Assembly (NCBI GenBank): GCA_944386675.1
Contig: CALXBY010000008.1
Location: 1 to 55,370 of the forward strand
Reading direction: 5' to 3'
Length of the DNA: 55,370 nucleotides
DNA from: an uncultured Clostridia bacterium
GTDB lineage: Bacteria > Bacillota > Clostridia > TANB77 > CAG-508
In this document: piece by piece, positions 43,853 to 52,389 of the stretch
How positions within the stretch are numbered: the stretch's first letter is position 1
Layout: each line of letters starts with the position of its first letter
Program-made: the position numbers and the translations under genes
The notes under the pieces: generated by a model
Seen by the model: the letters and a program-made list of their open reading frames with translations, nothing else
What the model was told of the DNA's origin: nothing
The model's database searches: none

Positions 43853-44612
43853 CAACACCCAACTCCTTCCATAAAGTATTAAAATATCCACTAAATTTTG
43901 GGCTTTCTCTTACATTTATTGGATTCCTATTATCAATATCGAAATCAATCTTATGAATATTTTTTACCCTACCTGGTCTTTTACTTAATACAATTACTCT
44001 ATCAGACATACTAATTGCTTCTGAAATATCATGTGTTACAATAAGTGCTGTAATGTTTTCTTTTCTTAATATAGAATATATATCATTTGTTACCATGATT
44101 CTAGTCTGATAGTCTAGTGCAGAAAATGCTTCATCTAATAGTAGTATCTTAGGTTTTGTTGCTAATGTTCTAATAAGTGCTGCTCTTTGCCTCATTCCAC
44201 CTGATAATTCTGAAGGATATTTATCTTTGAAATCATATAGGTTGTATTTTTTTAATAAGCTTTCTACATAACATTTATTTTCCTCATTTACTTTTCCTTT
44301 TAATTCTAAACCTAATATACTGTTATTCCATATATTTCTCCATTCTAATAAACAGTCCTTTTGCAACATATATCCTACTTCTTCTGAAATCCCTTCTACT
44401 TTTTTATTTTCTATGTAGATTTCTCCTTCTGTTTTTGTTTCCAATCCACTAATAATAGACAATAAGGTCGATTTGCCACACCCACTTGGTCCTATAATTG
44501 ATACGAATTCTCCCTTTTTTACATGAAAATGAATATTATCTAATGCTAAAATTTCAGCCTTTTTACTTTGATATTTTTTACTAATATTTTTCACTTCTAA
44601 TATCGTTTCCAT
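43845..44612 (-). CDS. ABC importer ATPase (SsuB/TauB type)
   Basis: 255 residues with Walker A GPSGCGKST at 41-49, signature LSGGMRQRAALIR at about 138-150, Walker B ILLLDEAFSALD and the switch His in IVTHDISEA. It is closest in pattern to the nitrate/sulfonate/taurine group. First gene of the importer operon. AAGGGAATG precedes the start. Confidence 0.93.
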   Translation of the reverse strand: METILEVKNISKKYQSKKAEILALDNIHFHVKKGEFVSIIGPSGCGKSTLLSIISGLETKTEGEIYIENKKVEGISEEVGYMLQKDCLLEWRNIWNNSILGLELKGKVNEENKCYVESLLKKYNLYDFKDKYPSELSGGMRQRAALIRTLATKPKILLLDEAFSALDYQTRIMVTNDIYSILRKENITALIVTHDISEAISMSDRVIVLSKRPGRVKNIHKIDFDIDNRNPINVRESPKFSGYFNTLWKELGVDE

Positions 44613-44690
44613 TTTGTTTCATTCCCTTCTTTTTCTTCAAATGTATCTTTTTTATTTTGCCGTTTAATATATTTTATGTAAAACAAAAAA

Positions 44691-44713
44691 GAGATGTGCT
44701 TTATTTTCATCTC
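44691..44713 (-). terminator. rluB terminator
   Basis: GAGATG and CATCTC around 11 bases, followed on the minus strand by TTTTTTG. Confidence 0.75.
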
Positions 44714-44776
44714 TCCTTTGATTATAAATTTTATCTTAATCTTTCTTTATATAAAAACATCGGCTAATCTTGTGTT

Positions 44777-45496
44777 TTACATTCCCAATATTTTTCTTGT
44801 TTCTTCTTTGCTTAGATATCTCCACTTTCCTAATTCTAAATTTTTTACTTTAATTCCGGAAATAGCACTCCTATGTAATGCAATCACTTTATGCCCAATT
44901 CCTTCACACATCTTTCTTACTTGTCTATTTTTTCCTTCATGTATAGTAATTTCTAATCTTGTTATATTTTTTTCTTCATCTGTTTTTAAAATCTTAACTT
45001 TAGCTGGCTTTGTTATATATCCACCTATATCTACACCTTTTCTTAATTTTTCTACTTTCTCTGCATCTACTATCCCACTTAATGTAACTGTATATGTTTT
45101 GTCTATTTCATGTTTTGGATGAGTAACTTTATATACAAAATCTCCATCATTTGTTAAAATTAATGCTCCTGATGTATACATATCTAATCTTCCCACTGGT
45201 ACTAACCTTTCTTTTACTTTTACTAAATCTAAAACAGAATCTCGATGAAATTGGTCTTTTACAGTTGTTACATATCCAATTGGTTTATTTAATAAAATAT
45301 ATATTTTTTTATCTTCAATTTGTACAATCTTATTTTCATATTTTACTTCATCTTTTTTGGGTTGTACTTTTGTTCCCAATTCTGTTACAACTTGTCCATT
45401 TACTTTAACTTTTCCTTGTAAAATGAATTCTTCTGCTTTTCTTCTAGAAGCAATTCCTGCTTCTGCTAAGTATTTTTGTAATCGTATCTCTTCCAA
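44777..45496 (-). CDS. rluB: Ribosomal pseudouridine synthase RluB/RsuA family
   Basis: 239 residues: an S4 RNA-binding domain (RLQKYLAEAGIASRRKAEEFI, 5-25) and a catalytic domain with Asp105 in VGRLDMYTSG and the late motif EGKNRQVRKMCEGIGH. RluB modifies 23S rRNA near the peptidyl-transferase centre. It lies 50 bases downstream of rluD. Confidence 0.93.
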   Translation of the reverse strand: MEEIRLQKYLAEAGIASRRKAEEFILQGKVKVNGQVVTELGTKVQPKKDEVKYENKIVQIEDKKIYILLNKPIGYVTTVKDQFHRDSVLDLVKVKERLVPVGRLDMYTSGALILTNDGDFVYKVTHPKHEIDKTYTVTLSGIVDAEKVEKLRKGVDIGGYITKPAKVKILKTDEEKNITRLEITIHEGKNRQVRKMCEGIGHKVIALHRSAISGIKVKNLELGKWRYLSKEETRKILGM

Positions 45497-45546
45497 AAAA
45501 TGATTCTCCTTTCAATTTAGATATTTCATTTAGCTATTAATCATTT

Positions 45547-46455
45547 TTAACGCTTTCTTTGTTCTAAATCTTTTAAAATATTTTGAAAATACGCTGGTAG
45601 TTTTGCTTCTAAATACATTTGTTTCCCTGTTACAGGATGTGTAAATTCTAAACTTTTTGCATGTAAACATTGTCCTTTAATGTTCCATTCATTTTTTCCA
45701 TTAGAATATACCTCATCTCCAACAATTGGATAACCAATTTGAGATAAATGTACCCTTATTTGATGTGTTCTTCCCGTTTCTATGTTCACCTGTAATAATG
45801 TATACTTATCATATCTTTCTAATACTTTAAAATGTGTAATAGCTTCTTTTCCTTTTTTAGTAACTGCCATTTTCTTTCTGTCTTTTTCGCTTCTACCTAT
45901 TGGCATATTAATCGTTGCTTCATTTTCTTTAACAATTCCTCTTACTAAAGCAATATATGTTTTCTTTACTTTATGTTCTTTTATTTGTTCACTTAAGTTT
46001 ATATGTGCTTTGTCATTTTTAGCTACGATAATAATTCCTGATGTATCTTTATCTAGTCTATGTACAATACCAGGTCTAATTTCTCCGCCAATTCCTGATA
46101 ATGAATCCTTACAAATTGCCATGACTGCATTTACCAATGTCCCATCAGGATTACCATTTGCTGGGTGAACTACCATTCCCTTTGGCTTATTAATTACGAT
46201 TATATCTTCATCTTCATGTATAACTTCAAGAGGAATATTTTGTGCCTTTAAAGATACTTCTACTGGAACTTCTTCTTCCACTTCTATTTTATCTTTCTTC
46301 TGTACTTTATATGAAGATTTTACTTTTTTTCCATTTACCAATACTTTTCCATTTGTTACTAATCTTTGTACAGCAACTCTTGATGTATCTTCTAGCTTTT
46401 CTGATAAATAGGCATCTATCCTTTTTCCATCTTCAGTTATTTCAAAACATCTCAT
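45547..46455 (-). CDS. rluD: Ribosomal large-subunit pseudouridine synthase RluD
   Basis: 302 residues: S4 domain (RIDAYLSEKLEDTSRVAVQ) then the RluA catalytic domain with Asp135 in VHRLDKDTSGI and TGRTHQIRVHLSQIG. RluD modifies helix 69 of 23S rRNA. It follows lspA, the arrangement seen in many Firmicutes. Confidence 0.95.
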   Translation of the reverse strand: MRCFEITEDGKRIDAYLSEKLEDTSRVAVQRLVTNGKVLVNGKKVKSSYKVQKKDKIEVEEEVPVEVSLKAQNIPLEVIHEDEDIIVINKPKGMVVHPANGNPDGTLVNAVMAICKDSLSGIGGEIRPGIVHRLDKDTSGIIIVAKNDKAHINLSEQIKEHKVKKTYIALVRGIVKENEATINMPIGRSEKDRKKMAVTKKGKEAITHFKVLERYDKYTLLQVNIETGRTHQIRVHLSQIGYPIVGDEVYSNGKNEWNIKGQCLHAKSLEFTHPVTGKQMYLEAKLPAYFQNILKDLEQRKR

Positions 46456-46512
46456 ATATTTTTATATCCTTTCATACGCTTCTTTGTTATTACTTTGTTA
46501 AAGACCTACATT

Positions 46513-47046
46513 TTATATAGAATTTTCTTTCTTTTCTGTATTTTTATCCTTTATTTTCTTTTTGGGAATTAACTCCTTTGCAGAGAAAGAAGCAAATATA
46601 GCCACAAAGGATATCCACCCAATCAAAATACAAACATCTGCTATATTAAATGTTGGTAAGTTTTGTACATTAATAAATTCTATAACATTACCTCTACATA
46701 TTCTATCAATTATATTACTAATTCCACCAGCTAAGGCAAAACTTAGTAAAATTTTTGTCTTTTTCTTTATAAATTGATTATTACTTTTTATAATTCCTAA
46801 TACAATACCTATAATTATAAGATTGGTTAATATATTTACAGCCCTTGAGGTATCTTCATACGTATCTTCTGCCATTTCATCATTCATTTCATAGGCTTTT
46901 AATGTTAATACATTTGGTATTAATGTTATTTCTCCATTATATATTATCAAAGCTTTAGATATTTGGTCTATTAGTATAATACTAATAACTATAATTCCTA
47001 TAATAATATAGAATTTCTTTAATTTTGTTTTTTCTTCCTTTTTCAT
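46513..47046 (-). CDS. lspA: Lipoprotein signal peptidase II
   Basis: Cleaves lipoprotein signal peptides after diacylglyceryl transfer. 177 residues with four membrane segments. The aspartyl dyad is Asp114 (SNIIDRICRGNV) and Asp137 (FNIADVCILIG). There is an extra acidic stretch at about 55-68 (NDEMAEDTYEDTS) and a lysine-rich tail. The start lies 15 bases after the stop of the membrane protein upstream. Confidence 0.93.
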   Translation of the reverse strand: MKKEEKTKLKKFYIIIGIIVISIILIDQISKALIIYNGEITLIPNVLTLKAYEMNDEMAEDTYEDTSRAVNILTNLIIIGIVLGIIKSNNQFIKKKTKILLSFALAGGISNIIDRICRGNVIEFINVQNLPTFNIADVCILIGWISFVAIFASFSAKELIPKKKIKDKNTEKKENSI

Positions 47047-47061
47047 AAAACCTCTCTTTTA

Positions 47062-48759
47062 TTATTCTTGGTCACTTATTCTCTCGTATATTGTAAAATA
47101 TTTATCTTCATATAGCTCCTTATAATTTGGATCCTTTGTTTTTTTAATAATCATGTTCATCTTTGAATTTTTATATGTTATGACATGTGTGATATCATAT
47201 TTTTCAAATGTATCTTCATAAAATTCCCCTATACTAGACGTATTAATAAAGTCCATAAAGATGTCATCTTTTTTACCACTAAATTCTGGTGCATATAAAT
47301 CTGCTCTGGAATCGATAAATACTGGTATTCCTCTATATATCATATAGCTTCCATAATTATATTCATTATAGAATCTAGCCTTCCCTAAGTCTATATTTGC
47401 TAAAATATAATCACAAGCTTGGACAGGATAATCTGCTGAATTTATATATTCGTCATCTCGTTTTGGCTCATAAAAATCATAACTCAAGTATAACATAATA
47501 ACAATTATAACTATATATCCTACTTTTGTTGTTACAATTTTGTATGCCTTTTCCAATCCATTCTTTGTATATAACTCCAAAAGTCCGCAAATTATTTTGT
47601 TAACTACTAATATGCCTATAATACAAAACATTGTAATTTGTCTTCTAGATGCTAACATTAAATAGCATAATCCACCTATCATAAATAAGTCACTTAGCTT
47701 TATTTTTGTTTTTGTAAATGTTAAAATTGCTAAAACAAGTACAATAGCTGATAATGCTTCTGTTTCATCTGCAATTGTCATTGGTAAATGTTCATTTATA
47801 TTTTGTGTTGTATTTCCTTGCATTGTTTTGTATAGGTATGTATATGGTGTATCTCCTAATGGTGTTAATAGTCCTGTAAAGGCACATATTATCATAACAA
47901 GTATCAACCATTTTACATTTTTGTTTTTATTAAATTGAATTTTATATGGATTTTTTAATTCTTCTTCTCTTTTTATTTTTATCTTTTCATTTTTACTTAT
48001 AATTTCCTGCAATTTTTGTTCTAATTTTTCTTTTTTATCAACATATTTTCCGGATTTTGTTAATAATTTTATAATAAGTTCTAATACTTTTATATTGATT
48101 TTTCTATAAATAGCAACTTCTGCTATAACTGCTAATATATATTCTGCTATATATGGTAGGAATAAAACAAAAATAAATGGCCAAACAGCTACATGTAAAT
48201 TAGCAATTAACGTTGATATAACCACTAATCCTACCGCATATCGAATTTTTCTATTTTTCAAGAACATTTCGATAAAGAAAATGATCCATACAAATAAAAT
48301 GAAAGTCACTAATTGTGCCCTTGCTGCAATATATCCTCTTAATATATATATAACAGTTACTGTTAATATGAATGAAATTAGTTGATTTTGGGCTATTTTG
48401 GTATTAACAATATATAAAGATATTCCTAGAAGTACAGATAATATACAAGTAGTTACATAAATTCCTGTCATTCCAAAAGCTGCATATATATAATATGTTA
48501 TTAAGTCATATAACCAATGTGGATATGTATATGCTAAATCTTCATGCCATGAAAAATGGTCTTGCATATCTATTCCTGTTTTTGTTATTTGCTCTCCTAT
48601 CTTTATGGTATAAAATGTGTCATTCTGTAATGTTACTGGTGTCATAGCTATACAAAAAATAGCTATTAATATAATTGCTACAATTCCAAAAAACCATTTA
48701 GAATTAAGTATCCCTTTTTTATTTTCATTCTTCTCATGCTTTTCTTTTTTCTTAAACAT
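47062..48759 (-). CDS. GT-C-like multi-spanning membrane protein
   Basis: 565 residues with about ten to twelve membrane segments and an outer C-terminal domain. An acidic motif in the first outer loop (NDTFYTIKIGEQI) and the closing NEYNYGSYMIYRGIPVFIDSR resemble bacterial GT-C glycosyltransferase-like proteins of the PMT/GT39 type. The middle (about 240-290) has a long charged cytoplasmic loop. The start at 48759 has GGAGG five bases upstream; a GTG four codons earlier is less likely. Probably transfers or moves a sugar across the membrane, which is inference. Confidence 0.68.
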   Translation of the reverse strand: MFKKKEKHEKNENKKGILNSKWFFGIVAIILIAIFCIAMTPVTLQNDTFYTIKIGEQITKTGIDMQDHFSWHEDLAYTYPHWLYDLITYYIYAAFGMTGIYVTTCILSVLLGISLYIVNTKIAQNQLISFILTVTVIYILRGYIAARAQLVTFILFVWIIFFIEMFLKNRKIRYAVGLVVISTLIANLHVAVWPFIFVLFLPYIAEYILAVIAEVAIYRKINIKVLELIIKLLTKSGKYVDKKEKLEQKLQEIISKNEKIKIKREEELKNPYKIQFNKNKNVKWLILVMIICAFTGLLTPLGDTPYTYLYKTMQGNTTQNINEHLPMTIADETEALSAIVLVLAILTFTKTKIKLSDLFMIGGLCYLMLASRRQITMFCIIGILVVNKIICGLLELYTKNGLEKAYKIVTTKVGYIVIIVIMLYLSYDFYEPKRDDEYINSADYPVQACDYILANIDLGKARFYNEYNYGSYMIYRGIPVFIDSRADLYAPEFSGKKDDIFMDFINTSSIGEFYEDTFEKYDITHVITYKNSKMNMIIKKTKDPNYKELYEDKYFTIYERISDQE

Positions 48760-48868
48760 TTTTTCCTCCACAAAACAATTTTATAAACTCAAACTTTCTC
48801 CAATATATTTTATTTTGCAATATCGTGTAAGCCACTAAAAATATTCTTTTGCATTATATCAAAAAAAC

Positions 48869-49067
48869 TTATTAAAAACTAGAGTTTTTAATAATAAAAG
48901 GACAAATTTCGCTTCGTGAGAACTTTTCTTTACTTTTTTTATTTAACTAATATATATTTAAATTCTCGAAGAAGCGTAAAAATTTTTCTGTGCAACGTTT
49001 TTTTGTTGTATAGAAAAAAAATAATTTTTCTATACAACAAAAATAAGATTACAATTCTATGTAATCT
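48869..49067. repeat. Cluster of three perfect hairpins between genes
   Basis: The 310-base gap holds no gene. It contains TTATTAAAAACT with its complement (48869-48894), an 18-base pair of arms TTTTGTTGTATAGAAAAA (49001-49018 / 49025-49042), and AGATTACA with TGTAATCT (49046-49067). The last, followed by TATTTTTG on the minus strand, is a terminator for ssb. Confidence 0.7.
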
Positions 49068-49088
49068 CACTTTTTTATCTATTTTTAT

Positions 49089-49790
49089 CTATACAGCCTC
49101 TTGATTTTCTGTTTCAACTGTATTTTCATTATCATTTTCTTCTATAACTTCTAAACTTCCAACTGATACCTCATAAGCTACTCTTGTTTCAACACTTCCA
49201 TCTTCATGTTTCTTTTCGTAAGTTCTTGATTGTACTCTACCTACTAATTTTATTTGAGCTCCTACTTCAAGGTTTTGACAAAATCTTGCATTTCTTCCCC
49301 ATGCAATACATGGAATATAATCTGATTTATTATATGCTCTATTTACAGCAAGTAAGATATCTGCGATTTCTCTACCAAATGGTGTTTGTCTATAAATTGG
49401 TTTTTTACAAATATATCCAACTAAAACAACTTCATTTGTAATCACATCTTTCTTTGCGATTTCATTTTCTTCTTCTTGCTCTTCTTCATTTATTACTCTG
49501 ACATCTTTAGCAAATACAGTTAATATTAATCTGTTTTTTTCACTTTCATAACTGTTATATGATCTAAATTGTCCTTTTACTAATAATTTTTTTCCTTCTT
49601 CTAATGTATCTTCATTAATTAATCTTTCTGAAATTGTAATTGGTATAATATCTGCTACACCACTTAAACGAGGAATCTCTAGATTAAATATATAAAATCT
49701 TTCCCCATAAATTTCATGACTAAATTTTTTTTCTCCTGTAACCTTTCCAACTAATGTTAAATAGTTGTTTTCCAAATAATTCGTATCCAA
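49089..49790 (-). CDS. ssb: Single-stranded DNA-binding protein with two OB folds
   Basis: 233 residues in two similar halves: NNYLTLVGKVTGEKKFSHEI with PRLSGVADIIPITI, and NEVVLVGYICKKPIYRQT with NRAYNKSDYIPCIAWG. The second half is a standard SSB-type OB fold with a C-terminal acidic tail. Two OB folds in one chain occur in a clostridial SSB-like subgroup, probably a second SSB beside the canonical one. The start is TTG at 49790, chosen because GGAGG lies eight bases upstream; a longer ATG frame to 49838 has none. Terminator hairpins follow. Confidence 0.8.
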   Translation of the reverse strand: MDTNYLENNYLTLVGKVTGEKKFSHEIYGERFYIFNLEIPRLSGVADIIPITISERLINEDTLEEGKKLLVKGQFRSYNSYESEKNRLILTVFAKDVRVINEEEQEEENEIAKKDVITNEVVLVGYICKKPIYRQTPFGREIADILLAVNRAYNKSDYIPCIAWGRNARFCQNLEVGAQIKLVGRVQSRTYEKKHEDGSVETRVAYEVSVGSLEVIEENDNENTVETENQEAV

Positions 49791-49932
49791 TTTATTTTCC
49801 TCCTTAAATTTTATTTTATCGAAATGTATTTTAATCACGCGTTTGTCTACAATACTTATTATACAATATTTTCCTGGTTTTGTCTACATAAAAAGTTAAA
49901 TTTGTAATTTTTTTGTTGAATTTCCTTATTTT

Positions 49933-50439
49933 TCAGTTGATTTGTGAGCTATAAACAGCAAAAATTGAAAAAATTGCTAATATATTTTCTATTTTTAAAC
50001 ATTTATCTTTTGGTATATTTATACTACTTTCTCCCATTTCAATTTTCTTTCCTTCTATATTATTTATATTTCTTTGAATATAGACAATTGCTTTTTCATC
50101 TTGAACACTTGAAATAGTTATTGTTGATTTTTGATTCAAACCATATGTTATACAATTTATCAATTTATTTGCCTTTATTTTTATATCTGCACATATATCT
50201 GAGTTTATTATTACATACTTACAATTATCACATATTTTTTCTAATATATTTTTTTGTATATCATTTAATTTTATTTTTTGTGTTAGCACAATTGTTTCAA
50301 ATACTATATTTTTCATGTTTTCTATATTTTTTTCATTTATATTTATTATTTTTAAATCTTTTCTTTTTGATGAGTTTATTATATGTCTTTTTATATCTTC
50401 GAATTCTATATTATTTGCAAAAATTCCAATAAAATGCAT
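49933..50439 (-). CDS. Protein of unknown function, weak Mur-ligase resemblance
   Basis: 168 residues rich in Ile, Lys and Asn. An alternating helix-strand pattern is visible, and the segment CITYGLNQKSTITISS resembles the stretch joining the central and C-terminal domains of Mur ligases. There is no P-loop, so it is not a working ligase. Start supported by AGGAGATAAAAGAGG. Located between ssb and the polysaccharide deacetylase. Confidence 0.5.
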   Translation of the reverse strand: MHFIGIFANNIEFEDIKRHIINSSKRKDLKIININEKNIENMKNIVFETIVLTQKIKLNDIQKNILEKICDNCKYVIINSDICADIKIKANKLINCITYGLNQKSTITISSVQDEKAIVYIQRNINNIEGKKIEMGESSINIPKDKCLKIENILAIFSIFAVYSSQIN

Positions 50440-50502
50440 CCTCTTTTATCTCCTAAAAAATCTATATTTATTTTTCCCAATATTTCCAATATTATACATA
50501 TA

Positions 50503-51276
50503 TCAATTAGAATTTTGTACACCATTTACATCTATCGTATAATTATCTTTGTATATTAAGTCTGATACTTTTACAATTTCCAAATTTTTATCCTTTATAT
50601 TTTTTAATATCATATTTAAACTATCTGCTGTATGATCTGTTCCATTATGCATTAATATAATATCTCCTGCTCCAATTTTATCTTTTATTCGATTCCACAT
50701 TTCATTTCCACTAATTCCTGTATAATCCAAAGTATCAAGACTCCATTGTATGGTGTAATATCCTTTATCTTGTGCTGCTTTTATAACTGTTTCATTATAT
50801 TCTCCATAAGGTGTTCTATATATATTTGTTCTACTACCTGTTATTTTTTCAATCTTATCATTACTTTTTTCCAATTCTTCTATATTTTTTTCATAACTTA
50901 AATTATTCACATGTGGATGTGTGTCACTGTGTGTTCCAATTTCATGACCTGCATCATATATTTTTTTTACTGCATCCGGATATTTATCTATCCAATCACC
51001 TACCATAAAAAATGTTATTTTTGTATTATTTTCTTCTAATATTTTTAAAATTGTATCTATATCATCCGCATTCCATGCACAATTCATCGTTAATGCAATT
51101 GCATTCTTATCTGTTTTTACTTTGTATATAGGTAATAATTTTTCATGTGCATTAGCAGATGTCGCTATTGTTTCTTTTTGATTTGTAAAAATTCCTGCTA
51201 CACAAAATAGTAATACTACAGTTACAATAGATAGTAGATATGTATATATTTTTTCTTTATTAAATACTATAAACAT
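50503..51276 (-). CDS. Sporulation-type polysaccharide deacetylase
   Basis: 257 residues: membrane anchor at 10-30, then a NodB/CE4 domain. Motif 1 is ALTMNCAWNADDI, where most families have TFDD; the Asp pair is displaced. Motif 2 HEIGTHSDTHPH and motif 3 YRTPYGEYN are present, and the end AGDIILMHNGTDH is normal. This variant is common in Clostridia (PdaB-like group), so it is probably active. In Bacillus a deacetylase (PdaA) works with CwlD to make spore-cortex muramic lactam; the neighbouring cwlD makes the same role plausible here. GGAGG precedes the start. Confidence 0.85.
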   Translation of the reverse strand: MFIVFNKEKIYTYLLSIVTVVLLFCVAGIFTNQKETIATSANAHEKLLPIYKVKTDKNAIALTMNCAWNADDIDTILKILEENNTKITFFMVGDWIDKYPDAVKKIYDAGHEIGTHSDTHPHVNNLSYEKNIEELEKSNDKIEKITGSRTNIYRTPYGEYNETVIKAAQDKGYYTIQWSLDTLDYTGISGNEMWNRIKDKIGAGDIILMHNGTDHTADSLNMILKNIKDKNLEIVKVSDLIYKDNYTIDVNGVQNSN

Positions 51277-51365
51277 ATATTTCCTCCTCTGCTATAGATA
51301 TTAAAATATATGTTGTTAATATTATTTTATGACTATGATTTATTTATTTTATTTTCTTTTCAATT

Positions 51366-51475
51366 TGTCAATGGGGACGGAGAAAAATGACACACTTTTA
51401 AAAAAGTGTGTCATTTTTCTCCGTCCCCATTGACATTTTTCTCCGTCCCCATTGACACTCCGTCTCCATCAACAG
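51366..51475. repeat. Palindromic repeat with 35-base arms plus two half copies
   Basis: Arms 51366-51400 and 51401-51435 are reverse complements with one mismatch (start TGTCAATGGGGACGGAG). A direct half copy follows (CTCCGTCCCCATTGACA, about 51440-51457) and a decayed one at 51458-51475 that overlaps the cwlD stop. Confidence 0.9.
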
Positions 51476-52207
51476 TTTTGGAAATAACTAATTATTCCAT
51501 TATAAATTCCCCAAGCTAATTTATCTTGATAGCTTTCTTCTTGTAATTCTTCCTCTTCTTGTGGATTAGAAAGAAATCCACATTCTACTATACTTATTGG
51601 TATTTCCACGTGTTTCATTAGATATATCGTATTTAATTTCATAGATATCCTTTTATTTTCTTTTTGTATAGCTTCATTTAAATTTGCCTGTATCTCTTCT
51701 GCTAGTATTTTACTTTGTTCATTGTTTGTATTAAAAAAAGTTTGCCATCCATAATACTGTTGTTCTTGTATCTTATTTAAATGTATCGAAACAAATATAT
51801 CAGCTGAAGATTCATTTCCAATTTTTACTCGATTATGAATATCTGAAACTTTTTTTTGTCTTAATGTTTTAGCATCTAAATCATAAATTGCATTTTCATC
51901 TGACCTAGTTAGTATTACTGTACAACCAGATTGTTCTAGAAGTTGCTGTAATTTTAGTACAATTTTTAAATTAATCTCTGCCTCTGTTGTTCCATTTTTA
52001 CTCTCAGCACCGCTCATCTGGTGTACCATGCCCAGCATCTAGTATAACTACTTTCCCTGAAACGGGTAATGATGTTACTTGAACCGCATCTCCTATGTTT
52101 CGTACGTTTTTTCTATCAGATTGTATATTTTGTCCTATATACGCTATAATTCCAATCATAATAGAAAAAAATATAATAAAAACTCTTTTTATTTGAACTT
52201 TTCTCAT
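51469..52207 (-). CDS. cwlD: Germination-linked amidase CwlD, split by +1 shift at CGG
   Basis: An N-acetylmuramoyl-L-alanine amidase (Amidase_3) that prepares spore cortex for muramic lactam formation. Residues 1-65 (membrane anchor, then VVILDAGHGTPDE) and the rest (GAESKNGTTEAEINLKIVLK; DIFVSIHLN; PISIVECGFLSN) are in different frames. Zero-frame codon 66 is CGG at 52012-52010, followed by TGC and a stop. Skipping the C gives TPDE-GAESK, matching the GGxDxGA region of the family, and a 245-residue protein, close to normal. Zinc ligands His (DAGHG), Glu (TTEAEIN) and His (VSIHLN) are present only if both parts join. Confidence 0.85.
52009..52015 (-). other. CGG +1 shift site in cwlD
   Basis: Zero frame reads GAG CGG TGC TGA; the conserved protein requires GAG (C) GGT GCT. 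Confidence 0.7.
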
Positions 52208-52301
52208 CTTTATTATTAGTCCTTTCTAAGTTTTTATTATATTTATATGTTTATTTTATGGCTCTATTCTCTATTCTTCTAAAAAAATTTAAATTCATAT
52301 T

Positions 52302-52374
52302 ATGGGGACGAAGAAAAGTGACATGCTTTTAAAAAAGTTTAAAAGCATGTCACTTTTCTCCGTCCCCATTGACA
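52302..52374. repeat. Second large palindromic repeat, 3' of the GGDEF gene
   Basis: ATGGGGACGAAGAAAAGTGA (52302-52321) with its near-complement at 52350-52369, inner arms CATGCTTTTA / TAAAAGCATG, closing ATTGACA. Same family as the copy at 51366; the two enclose cwlD. Confidence 0.88.
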
Positions 52375-52389
52375 CATCCTAATTGGCAT

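Noticed and set aside
50503-51276. Polysaccharide deacetylase as an inactive enzyme because TFDD is missing
   Set aside because: The NADD variant is a known clostridial subgroup pattern and the other metal-binding motifs are intact.
18557-52012. Plain sequencing or assembly error as the cause of all three frame breaks
   Set aside because: Not excluded, but the sites are not long homopolymers and all three make the same codon, CGG, otherwise absent from ordinary genes. Kept as the main alternative to be tested.
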